A stretch of DNA of 60,385 bases from Nitrospinota bacterium. GTDB taxonomy: Bacteria; Nitrospinota; Nitrospinia; Nitrospinales; VA-1. The stretch spans positions 1-60,385 of the forward strand of contig JAQCGX010000018.1 of NCBI GenBank assembly GCA_027619975.1, in the 5' to 3' direction. This document shows, in pieces, positions 1-7,309 of this stretch; the stretch's first letter is position 1, and each line of letters starts with the position of its first letter. The notes under the pieces are model-generated. The model worked only from the letters and a program-made list of their open reading frames with translations, was not told the DNA's origin and made no database searches. Made by a program: the position numbers and the translations under genes.

Positions 1-49
1 TTAAATTAACAGTAAACTTGAAATTAACATTTTAAGGTCCCAAAAATAG

Positions 50-68
50 TTTTTCAGCAACCTGCTAG
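50..68. repeat. Short dispersed motif, copy 1 (inverted relative to the right-end copy)
   Basis: The stretch ending in CAGCAACCTGCTAG lies just past the MFS gene stop. Its reverse complement matches 60271-60289 at 18 of 19 positions by eye. Such 'TTTTTCAGCAACCTG' stretches look like small extragenic repeats, but the function is unknown. The two copies are 60 kb apart in inverted orientation. Confidence 0.4.
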
Positions 69-76
69 ACCCTCCT

Positions 77-1306
77 CTATTTTCTTCTTCCGTGCTTGAT
101 TTCAGGAATGAGCATCAAGCTGGCCACAACCATCATGGCCGCTGAAAGCAGACCTACATTGACCACGCCAATTTTTTCATAAGCCCAATAGCCGATCATG
201 GGGCCGATAGTTCCCCGTATCCCTGTCAGAGACACATGAACGGACATATAAGCCGCCGTTTTCCCCGGTGGCGCGTATTTTGTCACCCATAAACTCCAGG
301 CGATGCTTCCCCCTGCAAATGCCAATCCGATCAATCCTGAACTGATGCCGATGACCCACGGATTTTTCGATATGAAAAACGCCCCAACGCCCACGGCGAA
401 TAACAAGTTGAGAATTATTCTAAGGGTCACAAAGTTCATGCGGTCAAACATTCTGGCCCAGAAGGGGATGAAAAGCATGCGGATGGTATCGGGAATGACG
501 GTGATGATCATGGCCACAAAAATTGCGGAACCTTCTATGCCGAATTCGGCAGAGGTGACGTAATCTACCCGCAAGGGAATCGTCCACAGGTTGGCGAACC
601 CCATGATGAACCAGGTGAACAACACATATCCAAAGGCACGATCCTGCACCACATATTTGAAGTTGGCGAGAGGATGCCAGTGCGCATTAGCTTCAATATT
701 TTTTGATGGCATGCAATAGATTGCCCCCGCTTTGGCCAAAGCGCAAAAACCCATCAAGGTGAATAGCCAGGTAAAGTATTCTATATCGACTTCCAATAAG
801 GATGAGCCAAGATAACCAAACGCCGCCGATACCCCGACCGTCAGGATGAGGGGAATGGAGAAATAGTTGCCGCGTTTATCGGCAGGATAATTGTCGCCGT
901 AAATATCCGTTAAAAGTGGCAGTAATGCGCTTCGTCCGATGTATCCGATGACAATAAACAGGGAGAATATTTCCACCGTTTTGGACCAGGCGGCAATGAG
1001 CAGGCACACTCCGGTCATGACGGAAGGCAGGGCTCCCAATATTGATTTCCGCCAGCGGGTTCCTTCGGCGTAATGCACGAAGATGAGAGAAAGAAACATT
1101 CCCATGAAGGGAGCCGCAGCGATCAGGGATTTCAAGTTTTCGTCCGCTTGAAAGTAACGGATGGCGATGAAAAGGCAAAAGGTTTGCGATCCCGTCGCCA
1201 GCATGCCTTCGAACCCGCCGCGCGCCAGGTCGCACCGGAAGGTCTTCTTTGCGATTTCTTCTTTGGAGAGGGTTGAATAGGTGTTCAATTTAATTTTCCG
1301 AGGCAC
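77..1306 (-). CDS. MFS-type membrane transporter
   Basis: The 409-residue protein is a chain of hydrophobic segments consistent with about 12 transmembrane helices, with a short charged loop (WRK) after the second or third helix and a central hydrophilic stretch (HWHPLANF, about residue 215) typical of major facilitator proteins. The substrate cannot be told. The start is a GTG that overlaps the end of the upstream TPR gene by about 22 bases, so the two are probably translationally coupled. MFS membership is read from overall architecture only. Confidence 0.75.
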   Translation of the reverse strand: MPRKIKLNTYSTLSKEEIAKKTFRCDLARGGFEGMLATGSQTFCLFIAIRYFQADENLKSLIAAAPFMGMFLSLIFVHYAEGTRWRKSILGALPSVMTGVCLLIAAWSKTVEIFSLFIVIGYIGRSALLPLLTDIYGDNYPADKRGNYFSIPLILTVGVSAAFGYLGSSLLEVDIEYFTWLFTLMGFCALAKAGAIYCMPSKNIEANAHWHPLANFKYVVQDRAFGYVLFTWFIMGFANLWTIPLRVDYVTSAEFGIEGSAIFVAMIITVIPDTIRMLFIPFWARMFDRMNFVTLRIILNLLFAVGVGAFFISKNPWVIGISSGLIGLAFAGGSIAWSLWVTKYAPPGKTAAYMSVHVSLTGIRGTIGPMIGYWAYEKIGVVNVGLLSAAMMVVASLMLIPEIKHGRRK

Positions 1307-1749
1307 TGGGCGATGAACTCCCGGTTGGCGTCGGCGTAAGGCTGGATTTCGATGGCGCGTTTAAAACATTTCAGGGCTTCATCGTAACGGGCGAGTTTGT
1401 ATAGGCACATTCCCATACCGTGCAAGGCGCCAAAATGGTGCGGGTTGATTTGAATCGTGCGTTCGCATTCGACAACCGATTCTTCAAGCTCGTCCTGTAG
1501 AAATAAAAGCGTGGCGAGTTTGTTATGGGCTTCGGCAAAATCAGGATAACTTTCTAAAAGATCTTCAAAGACCTGCCTGGCGTCTTCCATTTGGTTTTCG
1601 CCCATCAGCCTCGTTCCCTGGTTGAGCTGCTCTTCGGCTTGGCTTCCGGCTTCCTGGTACCATAGCGACCAGAGTTCCTGGGTGGCATGGTTGCGTGTGG
1701 CAGGACTAGGGTTTTTGAGATCGTTCAATAACTGTTGCAGTTCATTCAT
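1285..1749 (-). CDS. Small TPR-repeat protein
   Basis: The 154-residue soluble protein contains about three consecutive tetratricopeptide repeats from residue 35 on, with the usual spacing of small residues and a terminal helix (YDEALKCFKRAIEIQP). TPR domains are protein-interaction scaffolds. It has no catalytic motif and no signal peptide. It is the first gene of a two-gene minus-strand unit with the MFS transporter and is divergent from cinA, so 1750-1919 should hold promoters in both directions. The partner is unknown. Confidence 0.75.
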   Translation of the reverse strand: MNELQQLLNDLKNPSPATRNHATQELWSLWYQEAGSQAEEQLNQGTRLMGENQMEDARQVFEDLLESYPDFAEAHNKLATLLFLQDELEESVVECERTIQINPHHFGALHGMGMCLYKLARYDEALKCFKRAIEIQPYADANREFIAQCLGKLN

Positions 1750-1919
1750 ATTAAATATAAACCATTGATTTAGGTTTTCCTGATGGGGCAGGCATCAAAC
1801 AGTGAATAGATTTGGGTTTCAAACAGTTAAAGTTTATATTAATTCAAATGACGCAAGGTTAGCAAACTCCGTTCTAAAATATTATTTTTGAGTGACCTGG
1901 AAAGGGTGAAGGAGCGCAC

Positions 1920-3200
1920 TTGTTTTCTAACGAATCGGGAGTTCGGCAGGCGGAAATTATTGCCATCGGCAATGAAGTCGTTAGTGGCTTGATTCAGGAC
2001 AGCAACTCACGGTTTCTGAGTGCCCGCTTGCAGTCCATAGGAGTCAATGTGTCCCGATTCACAGCTGTCGGAGATGATAAAACGACGATTCAGACCGTGG
2101 TTCAGGAAGCCCAGGAAAGAGTGGGCATTGTCATCGTCACCGGCGGGTTGGGTTCGACCCATGACGATATCACCAAGGCCGTTCTTGCCGACTTGTATAA
2201 GTCAGGGTTCAAAAAGGACGAGCAAGTCGCTAAAATGCTTACGGGGTTCTTTAAAACCAGGGGCAGGGAAGTGCCTGAAGGGGTCCAAAGCCAGTGGAAC
2301 GTGCCCGAGGCCGCGACGGTTCTGTTAAACGAGAAAGGCACGGCCCCCGGATTGCTGTTTGAAAAAGAAGGCAAAATGCTTTATGCCCTGCCCGGCGTTC
2401 CGCTGGAGATGGAATATTTGTTCGAAAAATATATCGAACCTAAGCTGTCGTCCCCGGATGGGTTTAAAATATGGCATCGGGTGCTGCTCACCACGGGACT
2501 TTCCGAAGCTGATCTCTGGTCCCTGATTGGTTCGGTTGCGCCCTTGGAAAAGCTGGTGACGGTGGCATCGTTGCCGTCTCACCTTGGGGTCCGCATTCGA
2601 TTGTCCGCCCTGGCAAAAGAGGAAGTTGAGGCGAAGGCCCGGTTGGATGAAGCGGATAACCTGATAAACACAAAAATTGCAACCCATCTATTCGGCAGAG
2701 ATGATGAAACCCTCGAAGGGATAGTGGGCGAGCTTCTCCTGCAAAAAAAACAGACGGTCGCCGTGGCCGAATCGTGCACCGGTGGGTTGATCGGCCATCG
2801 CCTGACGCAAATTTCCGGAAGTTCCGAGTATTTTCTGGAGGGGGCGGTCACCTATAGTAACGAGGCCAAGCATAAGCGACTGGGCGTGGCGGAAGAACTT
2901 ATAGTAGAATATGGCGCGGTGAGTGAGGAAGTTGCGTTAGCCATGGCCGAGGGGATTCGCAAAAGCGCCGGAACCGATTTTGGTGTGGCCGTCACCGGGA
3001 TCGCCGGACCCACAGGCGGGACCGAGCAAAAACCGGTGGGGCTGACATATATTGCCATGAGCGATGCGGGCCATACCGAATGCCGGAAATACCTTTTTCA
3101 TCAGGACCGTGGCCGCAACAAGGAGAGGGCCGCCCAGGCCGCTCTCGATCTTCTGCGTTGTCATCTCATGAAGCAAAAAGGTCTTGACGGGTTTAAATAG
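1920..3200 (+). CDS. cinA: CinA-family protein (MoCF-like domain plus NMN amidohydrolase domain)
   Basis: The N-terminal 170 residues show the molybdopterin-binding fold used by CinA (AIGNEVVSGLIQDSNS, TGGLGSTHDD, ALPGVPLEM). The C-terminal 165 residues are the CinA amidohydrolase domain (AESCTGGLIGHRLT, GISGxxGPTGGT-like GIAGPTGGT). The family includes nicotinamide-mononucleotide amidase and ADP-ribose pyrophosphatase activities used in pyridine nucleotide salvage. The length of 426 is normal for the two-domain form. The start is TTG, preceded by GAAGGAG, so a rare start codon is supported by a good ribosome site. Confidence 0.92.
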   Translation: MFSNESGVRQAEIIAIGNEVVSGLIQDSNSRFLSARLQSIGVNVSRFTAVGDDKTTIQTVVQEAQERVGIVIVTGGLGSTHDDITKAVLADLYKSGFKKDEQVAKMLTGFFKTRGREVPEGVQSQWNVPEAATVLLNEKGTAPGLLFEKEGKMLYALPGVPLEMEYLFEKYIEPKLSSPDGFKIWHRVLLTTGLSEADLWSLIGSVAPLEKLVTVASLPSHLGVRIRLSALAKEEVEAKARLDEADNLINTKIATHLFGRDDETLEGIVGELLLQKKQTVAVAESCTGGLIGHRLTQISGSSEYFLEGAVTYSNEAKHKRLGVAEELIVEYGAVSEEVALAMAEGIRKSAGTDFGVAVTGIAGPTGGTEQKPVGLTYIAMSDAGHTECRKYLFHQDRGRNKERAAQAALDLLRCHLMKQKGLDGFK

Positions 3201-3250
3201 GTTTATTCTATTGATAAGAGGAAGTGGATCAATGAAAAAGGAGTTTTCAA

Positions 3251-3646
3251 ATGAGTAAAGTCGGTGAATACATGAGTACCACGATTTATTCTGTAAGCCC
3301 GGATGAGCTTGCCTATGATGCCTTCGAAAAAATGAATAAAAACAATATTGGCGCGCTTTTAGTCAAGGATGGTGAAGAGTATGTTGGGGTCTTTACCAAA
3401 ACGGATTGGATGTTGCTGGTTTTAAGGGGAGAAAGCGACCCCAAGACTTTGCAGGTTTCCGCGTTGATGACAAAACTTAAGTATACGATCGATCGGGATC
3501 AAACCATTGCTTCAGCCTGCGCCATTATAGAAGAAAATCGTATTCGCCATCTTCCAGTGACCAAGGATAATAAAATTGTGGGGATGTTTTCCGTCAAGGA
3601 TTTGGAAAAATATTATCTGCACTTGCATAAAAAAACAGATTTTTAA
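3251..3646 (+). CDS. CBS-domain pair protein
   Basis: The 131-residue protein consists almost entirely of two CBS motifs. The first covers about residues 5-60 (MSTTIYSVSPDE to GVFTKTDW). The second covers 68-125 (ALMTKLKYTIDRDQ to GMFSVKDL). Such stand-alone Bateman modules bind adenosine nucleotides and act as energy sensors or partners of other enzymes. It has a GGAG ribosome site eight bases upstream of its ATG. It lies between cinA and a zinc-ribbon membrane protein on the same strand and may be co-transcribed. The partner is not evident. Confidence 0.85.
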   Translation: MSKVGEYMSTTIYSVSPDELAYDAFEKMNKNNIGALLVKDGEEYVGVFTKTDWMLLVLRGESDPKTLQVSALMTKLKYTIDRDQTIASACAIIEENRIRHLPVTKDNKIVGMFSVKDLEKYYLHLHKKTDF

Positions 3647-3699
3647 TTTCTGCATGGTTCAATAATGAACCCTGAAGGAATTGGGAGAGGAACGTAACT

Positions 3700-3897
3700 A
3701 TGACCCCGTGCCGTGAATGCGGAAAAGAAGTTTCCGAAGATTTGCGGAATTGCCCTCATTGCGACACCCCGGTAAACCCGAATATTCCCAATTATCCCAC
3801 CTTTGGCGGCAGTGGCTGGGTCATGAGCGTGATCGGAATTCTGTTCATCACGTTGATCGTGGGGCTGCTTGTTTTAATGTTTACGTTTCAAGATTGA
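3700..3897 (+). CDS. Small zinc-ribbon membrane protein
   Basis: The 65-residue protein has an N-terminal zinc ribbon (CRECG at 4-8 and CPHC at 18-21) followed by one hydrophobic helix at about residues 41-62 (VIGILFITLIVG). The architecture predicts a zinc-binding head anchored in the inner membrane. The ribosome site is GGGAGAGGA, at good distance from the ATG. Function is unknown. The ribbon resembles DUF/zinc_ribbon_2 proteins found widely as short membrane factors. Confidence 0.7.
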   Translation: MTPCRECGKEVSEDLRNCPHCDTPVNPNIPNYPTFGGSGWVMSVIGILFITLIVGLLVLMFTFQD

Positions 3898-3960
3898 AAT
3901 TTCCCAGAGCGGACATTTCATAACGCAGCCTGGATAGAAAAAGTCAGGCTGAGGAGCAAT

Positions 3961-4086
3961 ATGTTTAAACGGTTCTCTTCCCGTACCAAAGTACGTTACA
4001 TGAAGATAATTCCCGAGTATTACAATTCTTTTAAGCCAATTTCCCGCATATCCGGTTTTTTGCGGAGACAGGCCAACTTTATATAA
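3961..4086 (+). CDS. Possible 41-residue basic small protein
   Basis: An ATG at 3961 is preceded by GAGGAG at optimal spacing and opens a 41-codon frame ending TAA at 4084. The product is rich in Arg, Lys and aromatic residues (MFKRFSSRTKVRY at the start). The stop lies 14 bases before the GTG of the M42-like peptidase, so it could be a leader peptide or a remnant of a larger gene. No family was recognised. Support is only the ribosome site and position. Confidence 0.3.
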   Translation: MFKRFSSRTKVRYMKIIPEYYNSFKPISRISGFLRRQANFI

Positions 4087-4100
4087 CTCACGCGACTCCA

Positions 4101-5156
4101 GTGCTAAGTAACGAATTTATTGACCTACTAAAATCTATTATAAGGCATCCCAGTGTCGTGGGTGCGGAGCACTCATTCTTTAGAGTGTTGCAACGTGAAC
4201 TTGAAGAAAGGGGTGCGAATGTCACCTGGTACGAAGGGTTACTGGTCGCTCAGGGCAACAAACCCCTTAGCATCATGTTTTCTGCGCATATCGATCGGCA
4301 TGGCTTGATTTGCACAGGCCCAAAAGAATTTCAGTACGCTGCATTCCTTTCTGCCAACAGGACGGACCTTTTAAATAATTCTGTTTCTGAAGAATTGATG
4401 ACAAAGGTGACCGGGCGATTTCAGTCCGACCCAGTATATGCCTACGAGCCGTGGTCTGGTGTCTACCGGGGAAATGGCATTATTAAACGTTCCTATGTCT
4501 GCGAGTATAGAAACAACCTGATTTTCGAAATAGAAGGGCTTGGTGATGTTGTTGCCGGAACGCCTATCGCGTTTAAGGATAAACTTAAAGTCAATAACGG
4601 CCGACTGCAAGGACAATTAGATAATGTATTGACTGCCGCAGTGCTTGTGCATTTATTCAGTCTCGGTTTTCAGGGCACCGCATTTTTTACCGCACAGGAA
4701 GAGTCTGGCAAAAGCTGGCGTTATTTGCTGGAATGGTTTCGTCGATTTGGTGGATCGACCAATCGACTTTTCGTAGTGGATACCAGTCCTTTTCCCAGTA
4801 TTGAGACAGCGAATAACCAGATGCTGGTTCTCAGAGAAAAAGATGCCAATGCCAGCTTTAACAGGGAGGCCACGAGTCTGATTGAAGATTTATGCCGAAC
4901 AAATAATATCAGCTTTTTGTACAAAGACAGGTACGTTGAAGAAGATAACGCACGACTGTTGAGTCTGGGTGAAAAACCCCGGTCCGTCGGTAGCACGGAA
5001 ATGGGTAGAATAATTATGGGTTCAAATGGACTGGTTGACGGCACCACAATACAGATACCCACAACCGGATATCACACCATGGACGAATCCGCATCACGTG
5101 AATCTGTTGATGCATTTATTCGTATATTGGCAACAATATCGAAGAAAAGTGAGTGA
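4101..5156 (+). CDS. M42-like zinc aminopeptidase/deacetylase-type hydrolase
   Basis: The 351-residue protein carries an ordered set of M42/M20 metal-ligand motifs: SAHIDRHG (His and Asp, about residue 58), GQLDN (bridging Asp, about 172), QEESG (catalytic Glu pair, about 199), VVDTSP (about 226) and a late GYHTMDE (last His ligand, about 326). Families of this type are cytosolic metallopeptidases with two zinc or cobalt ions. The start is GTG without a clear ribosome site, which could indicate coupling to the short ORF upstream. It stands at the edge of the accessory stretch. Exact substrate is unknown. Confidence 0.75.
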   Translation: MLSNEFIDLLKSIIRHPSVVGAEHSFFRVLQRELEERGANVTWYEGLLVAQGNKPLSIMFSAHIDRHGLICTGPKEFQYAAFLSANRTDLLNNSVSEELMTKVTGRFQSDPVYAYEPWSGVYRGNGIIKRSYVCEYRNNLIFEIEGLGDVVAGTPIAFKDKLKVNNGRLQGQLDNVLTAAVLVHLFSLGFQGTAFFTAQEESGKSWRYLLEWFRRFGGSTNRLFVVDTSPFPSIETANNQMLVLREKDANASFNREATSLIEDLCRTNNISFLYKDRYVEEDNARLLSLGEKPRSVGSTEMGRIIMGSNGLVDGTTIQIPTTGYHTMDESASRESVDAFIRILATISKKSE

Positions 5157-5210
5157 TTGTTTTTCAGGCGCCGTACGAACGGCAATGATTACTCCAGTCC
5201 TCAAGCAGGC

Positions 5211-5348
5211 TCATTTGAGTGTTTTAAAGGCTTGAAATAAACCGTCTCGGTAATGCCCTGCTTGTTCGATGTCGAAGGTTTCAATGGTGTAATCCGCGAT
5301 GGCGGCAAGATCGTTTTTAGCATCCTTGGTGAGGATATATTTAGCCAC
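5211..5348 (-). pseudogene. Truncated ParE-type toxin (45 residues)
   Basis: A GTG at 5348 sits inside the last codons of the parD-like gene (GTGGCTAA) and opens a frame matching the ParE/RelE N-terminus: YILTKDAKNDLAAIADYT, then EQAGHYRDGL. ParE toxins normally run about 95 residues. Here the frame stops with TGA at 5211 and the next 55 bases do not resume the family. The toxin has therefore lost its C-terminal half, including the region that forms the active fold. The overlapping start is typical of parDE operons. It was too short to be flagged as an ORF. Confidence 0.7.
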
Positions 5349-5589
5349 TGCGTTTCAGATGTCTCTGTTCCGCCTCCTTCCAGATATCCTCCGCTGTGTG
5401 CTCGCTGATTCCGCTGGCTTCGGCCTTATCCAGCATATTGCGTAATTCGACGATCTTGCTTTCCCGTTCCTGATCCTGGCGCACCAGGTGGCGGAAATAT
5501 TCGCTGGTGTTTTCAAACTGCCGGGTTTTCATTGCGGACTGGATGTAGTTGCCCATCTCATCGGGCATGGTGATTGAAAATTTTGCCAT
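5341..5589 (-). CDS. ParD-like ribbon-helix-helix antitoxin (orphan)
   Basis: The open frame extends upstream to 5811, but the real gene very probably starts at the ATG at 5589, preceded by AGGAGG eight to ten bases away. The resulting 82-residue protein begins MAKFSITMPDEMGNYI and has the RHH motif (F-S-I-T-M strand, then EYFRHLVRQDQ helix) followed by an acidic-basic C-terminal arm that would wrap a ParE toxin. Its toxin partner (5211-5348) is truncated, so this is an orphan antitoxin or DNA-binding autorepressor. Confidence 0.8.
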   Translation of the reverse strand: MAKFSITMPDEMGNYIQSAMKTRQFENTSEYFRHLVRQDQERESKIVELRNMLDKAEASGISEHTAEDIWKEAEQRHLKRSG

Positions 5590-5619
5590 CGTGTAAGTCC
5601 TCCTTTTAACTTTATTGGC

Positions 5620-5639
5620 CACAGGCTGGAAAGCCTGTG
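5620..5639. repeat. REP-like palindromic hairpin
   Basis: CACAGGCT-GGAA-AGCCTGTG forms a perfect 8-bp stem with a 4-base loop. The same core (GCACAGCCT-TTCC-AGGCTGTGC) occurs at 60340-60361. Read on the minus strand it translates as AQAFQPV and fuses the reverse-transcriptase remnant to parD in a single frame, which is an artefact. Dispersed hairpins of this kind are usually moved by REP-associated (RAYT/IS200-like) transposases, none of which is in the window. Confidence 0.65.
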
Positions 5640-5654
5640 CTACCACTGTCCCGA

Positions 5655-5811
5655 GGGCTAACCCAAGTCCTCGGGGCTCAAAGCGGTACCCCAGAAAATC
5701 AAATCCTTTTTCTATTTTCCCGATGTAGGTTTTATCGGGGTGCTTTTCCAGATTGAGTTCCGCCAACGTTTGATTGACGTTCCGCACCGCTTCGCGCAGT
5801 TTCCACTGCAA
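5655..5811 (-). pseudogene. Reverse-transcriptase fragment (group II intron-like)
   Basis: The minus frame from 5811 encodes about 50 residues ending the palm/thumb region of a group II-type reverse transcriptase. The recognisable part is LEKHPDKTYIGKIEKGFDFL followed by GYRF. The catalytic YADD box and everything before it are missing, and the frame runs into the REP-like hairpin. It is a decayed insertion. I cannot tell whether it came from an intron-encoded protein or another RT class. Confidence 0.6.
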
Positions 5812-5921
5812 ATTGGCTGATCTGCAATGTCCGCTTTGGGTTGTGACTTCAACCGGTCAACGCAATCGAAGGTCCGTTTTTCCGTTATAACTGTTATTTC
5901 ACAGAATTTGAGTTTTCATTT

Positions 5922-6215
5922 TCAAACCAACGTTATATGAAGCTCACGGCCCACGGCGCGGGCGGCTTTTGACATGGTAGCGAGTGTTACATTTGAAACG
6001 GCAGGGTCGAGAAATCGATCCAGTTGCCTTCTGCTGGTTGCCATTTTCTTCGCCATCTCTGTTTTAGAAATTTGGTTGTCGGACATAGCCTTGCGAATCT
6101 GATCCGCCAGAATTTCTTTAAGGGTCAGATGTTCGCATTCCTCAAGCATTCCCTGTTCATCGAGAAAATCATCAAAAGATGATCCAACGTGAGGGTTTTT
6201 GGTTTTCTTGCTCAT
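5922..6215 (-). CDS. XRE-type helix-turn-helix antitoxin (HigA-like)
   Basis: The 97-residue protein has a helix-turn-helix at residues 45-80 (ISKTEMAKKMATSRRQLDRF) and the leader SSFDDFLDEQGMLEE that is common in antitoxins paired with Gp49/HigB toxins. Its start codon overlaps the toxin stop by four bases (ATGA), the usual toxin-first HigBA arrangement. It should neutralise the toxin and repress the operon. The C-terminus (GRELHITLV) is complete. Confidence 0.8.
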   Translation of the reverse strand: MSKKTKNPHVGSSFDDFLDEQGMLEECEHLTLKEILADQIRKAMSDNQISKTEMAKKMATSRRQLDRFLDPAVSNVTLATMSKAARAVGRELHITLV

Positions 6216-6487
6216 TGCTCTACCTCCTTTTTCCTCTTCTTCGCGAGGTCTAAATCTGCTTGCGGTGTCTTCTGGGACTTTTTCACAAAGCCATGCAGGA
6301 GCACCATTTTATTATTGGTTATCAGGAAAATGACTCGCGCTATGCGTTTATCTGAAATGTCGCTACGGACTTCATAAAGCCCATGTCCCAGAGGTTTGCT
6401 GTAAGGCATACCAATCGGCCAGCCAAATTCAACCTTTTGAATGTCCTTGCCGACAATTCTCCGATCTTCCCTATTCAGTTTCAACAA
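6212..6487 (-). CDS. HigB/Gp49-type toxin, apparently N-terminally truncated
   Basis: The 91 codons match the core of phage-derived Gp49-like HigB ribonucleases: VEFGWPIGMPYSKPL, then GLYEVRSDI, then MVLLHGFVKKSQKTP. Full-length relatives (about 110 residues) begin with a strand and a GREPVREWL-type helix, and that part is absent. In-frame sequence upstream hits a TGA a few codons before the TTG at 6487, and the end of the rhomboid gene lies 24 bases away. The module therefore probably lost its promoter and first 20 residues to a recombination. Toxicity is uncertain. Confidence 0.65.
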   Translation of the reverse strand: MLKLNREDRRIVGKDIQKVEFGWPIGMPYSKPLGHGLYEVRSDISDKRIARVIFLITNNKMVLLHGFVKKSQKTPQADLDLAKKRKKEVEQ

Positions 6488-6511
6488 CGCGATTCAGGGG
6501 ATTCTGGGTTT

Positions 6512-7156
6512 TCAAGCACGCATTCGGCGGAACGGCAGAATCAGAAGCATGCCCGCTAAAAACCCTCCGATATGAGCGAACCACGCGACCCCTGCGCCTC
6601 CCGATTGGGCCATGGCGTTTCCCACCTGAATCAAGACCCACAAACCGAGAAGAAACAAAGCGGGAACGCGGATGATGGTGACAAAAATGAATAAAAACAC
6701 CAGTGTTTTGATTCTCGCAAAGGGGAACAGCACCAGATAGGCGCCCAGGATTCCCGATACCGCACCGCTGGCGCCGACCATGGGAATCACTGAATTGAAA
6801 TCGGTGGCGACATGCCCGAGGGCTGCAATGGTCCCGCAAACCAGGTAGAACAAGATAAAGCGGAATTTCCCCAGGATGTCTTCAATATTATTCCCGAAGA
6901 TCCAGAGATAAAGCATGTTTCCGGCTAAGTGCAAAAATCCAGCGTGCAGAAACATCGAGGAATAGATATTTGGATAAAACGTGACGGGGGCGCGGACCAG
7001 TGCGTAGGGAACCAGGCCATATTCGTTAAATATCATGTCCGGTGGAACGGAAGCGTTGAAAAATGTCTGGAAATATATAAAAACATTGGCTCCGATGGCC
7101 AGTAGGGTGATTATCGGGAAGTTGCGCGTGGGAATGTCGTCGCCCAGAGGGATCAT
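6512..7156 (-). CDS. Rhomboid-family intramembrane serine protease
   Basis: The 214-residue polytopic protein has the rhomboid signature in order: HLAGN (His76-Asn80 region), GASG with catalytic Ser130, and AHIGG with catalytic His185. Six hydrophobic segments fit the minimal bacterial rhomboid. The family cleaves substrates within or near the membrane. It is divergent from the NACHT-FGE gene, with 153 bases between them. The last codons abut the truncated HigB gene. No substrate is apparent. Confidence 0.93.
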   Translation of the reverse strand: MIPLGDDIPTRNFPIITLLAIGANVFIYFQTFFNASVPPDMIFNEYGLVPYALVRAPVTFYPNIYSSMFLHAGFLHLAGNMLYLWIFGNNIEDILGKFRFILFYLVCGTIAALGHVATDFNSVIPMVGASGAVSGILGAYLVLFPFARIKTLVFLFIFVTIIRVPALFLLGLWVLIQVGNAMAQSGGAGVAWFAHIGGFLAGMLLILPFRRMRA

Positions 7157-7309
7157 GAGTTATTTCTGTTTATTGATGTTCTGCAAGGGGATGCCTTGTG
7201 ATAAAATTTTAATGTTGCCTCTAAAATTCAATTTAAACTTTGAGTCTAATCCGAAAAATATCAATTTTTGGATGCTCTGGATACCCATTGATTATAAAGA
7301 ACCTGTCTT

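Noticed and set aside
3925-3951. Terminator at the CAGCCTG/CAGGCTG hairpin
   Set aside because: No T-run follows and the loop is long.
5341-5811. 156-residue single protein
   Set aside because: The frame joins an RT remnant, a REP hairpin and parD. The ribosome site at 5598 shows that only the ParD part is a gene.
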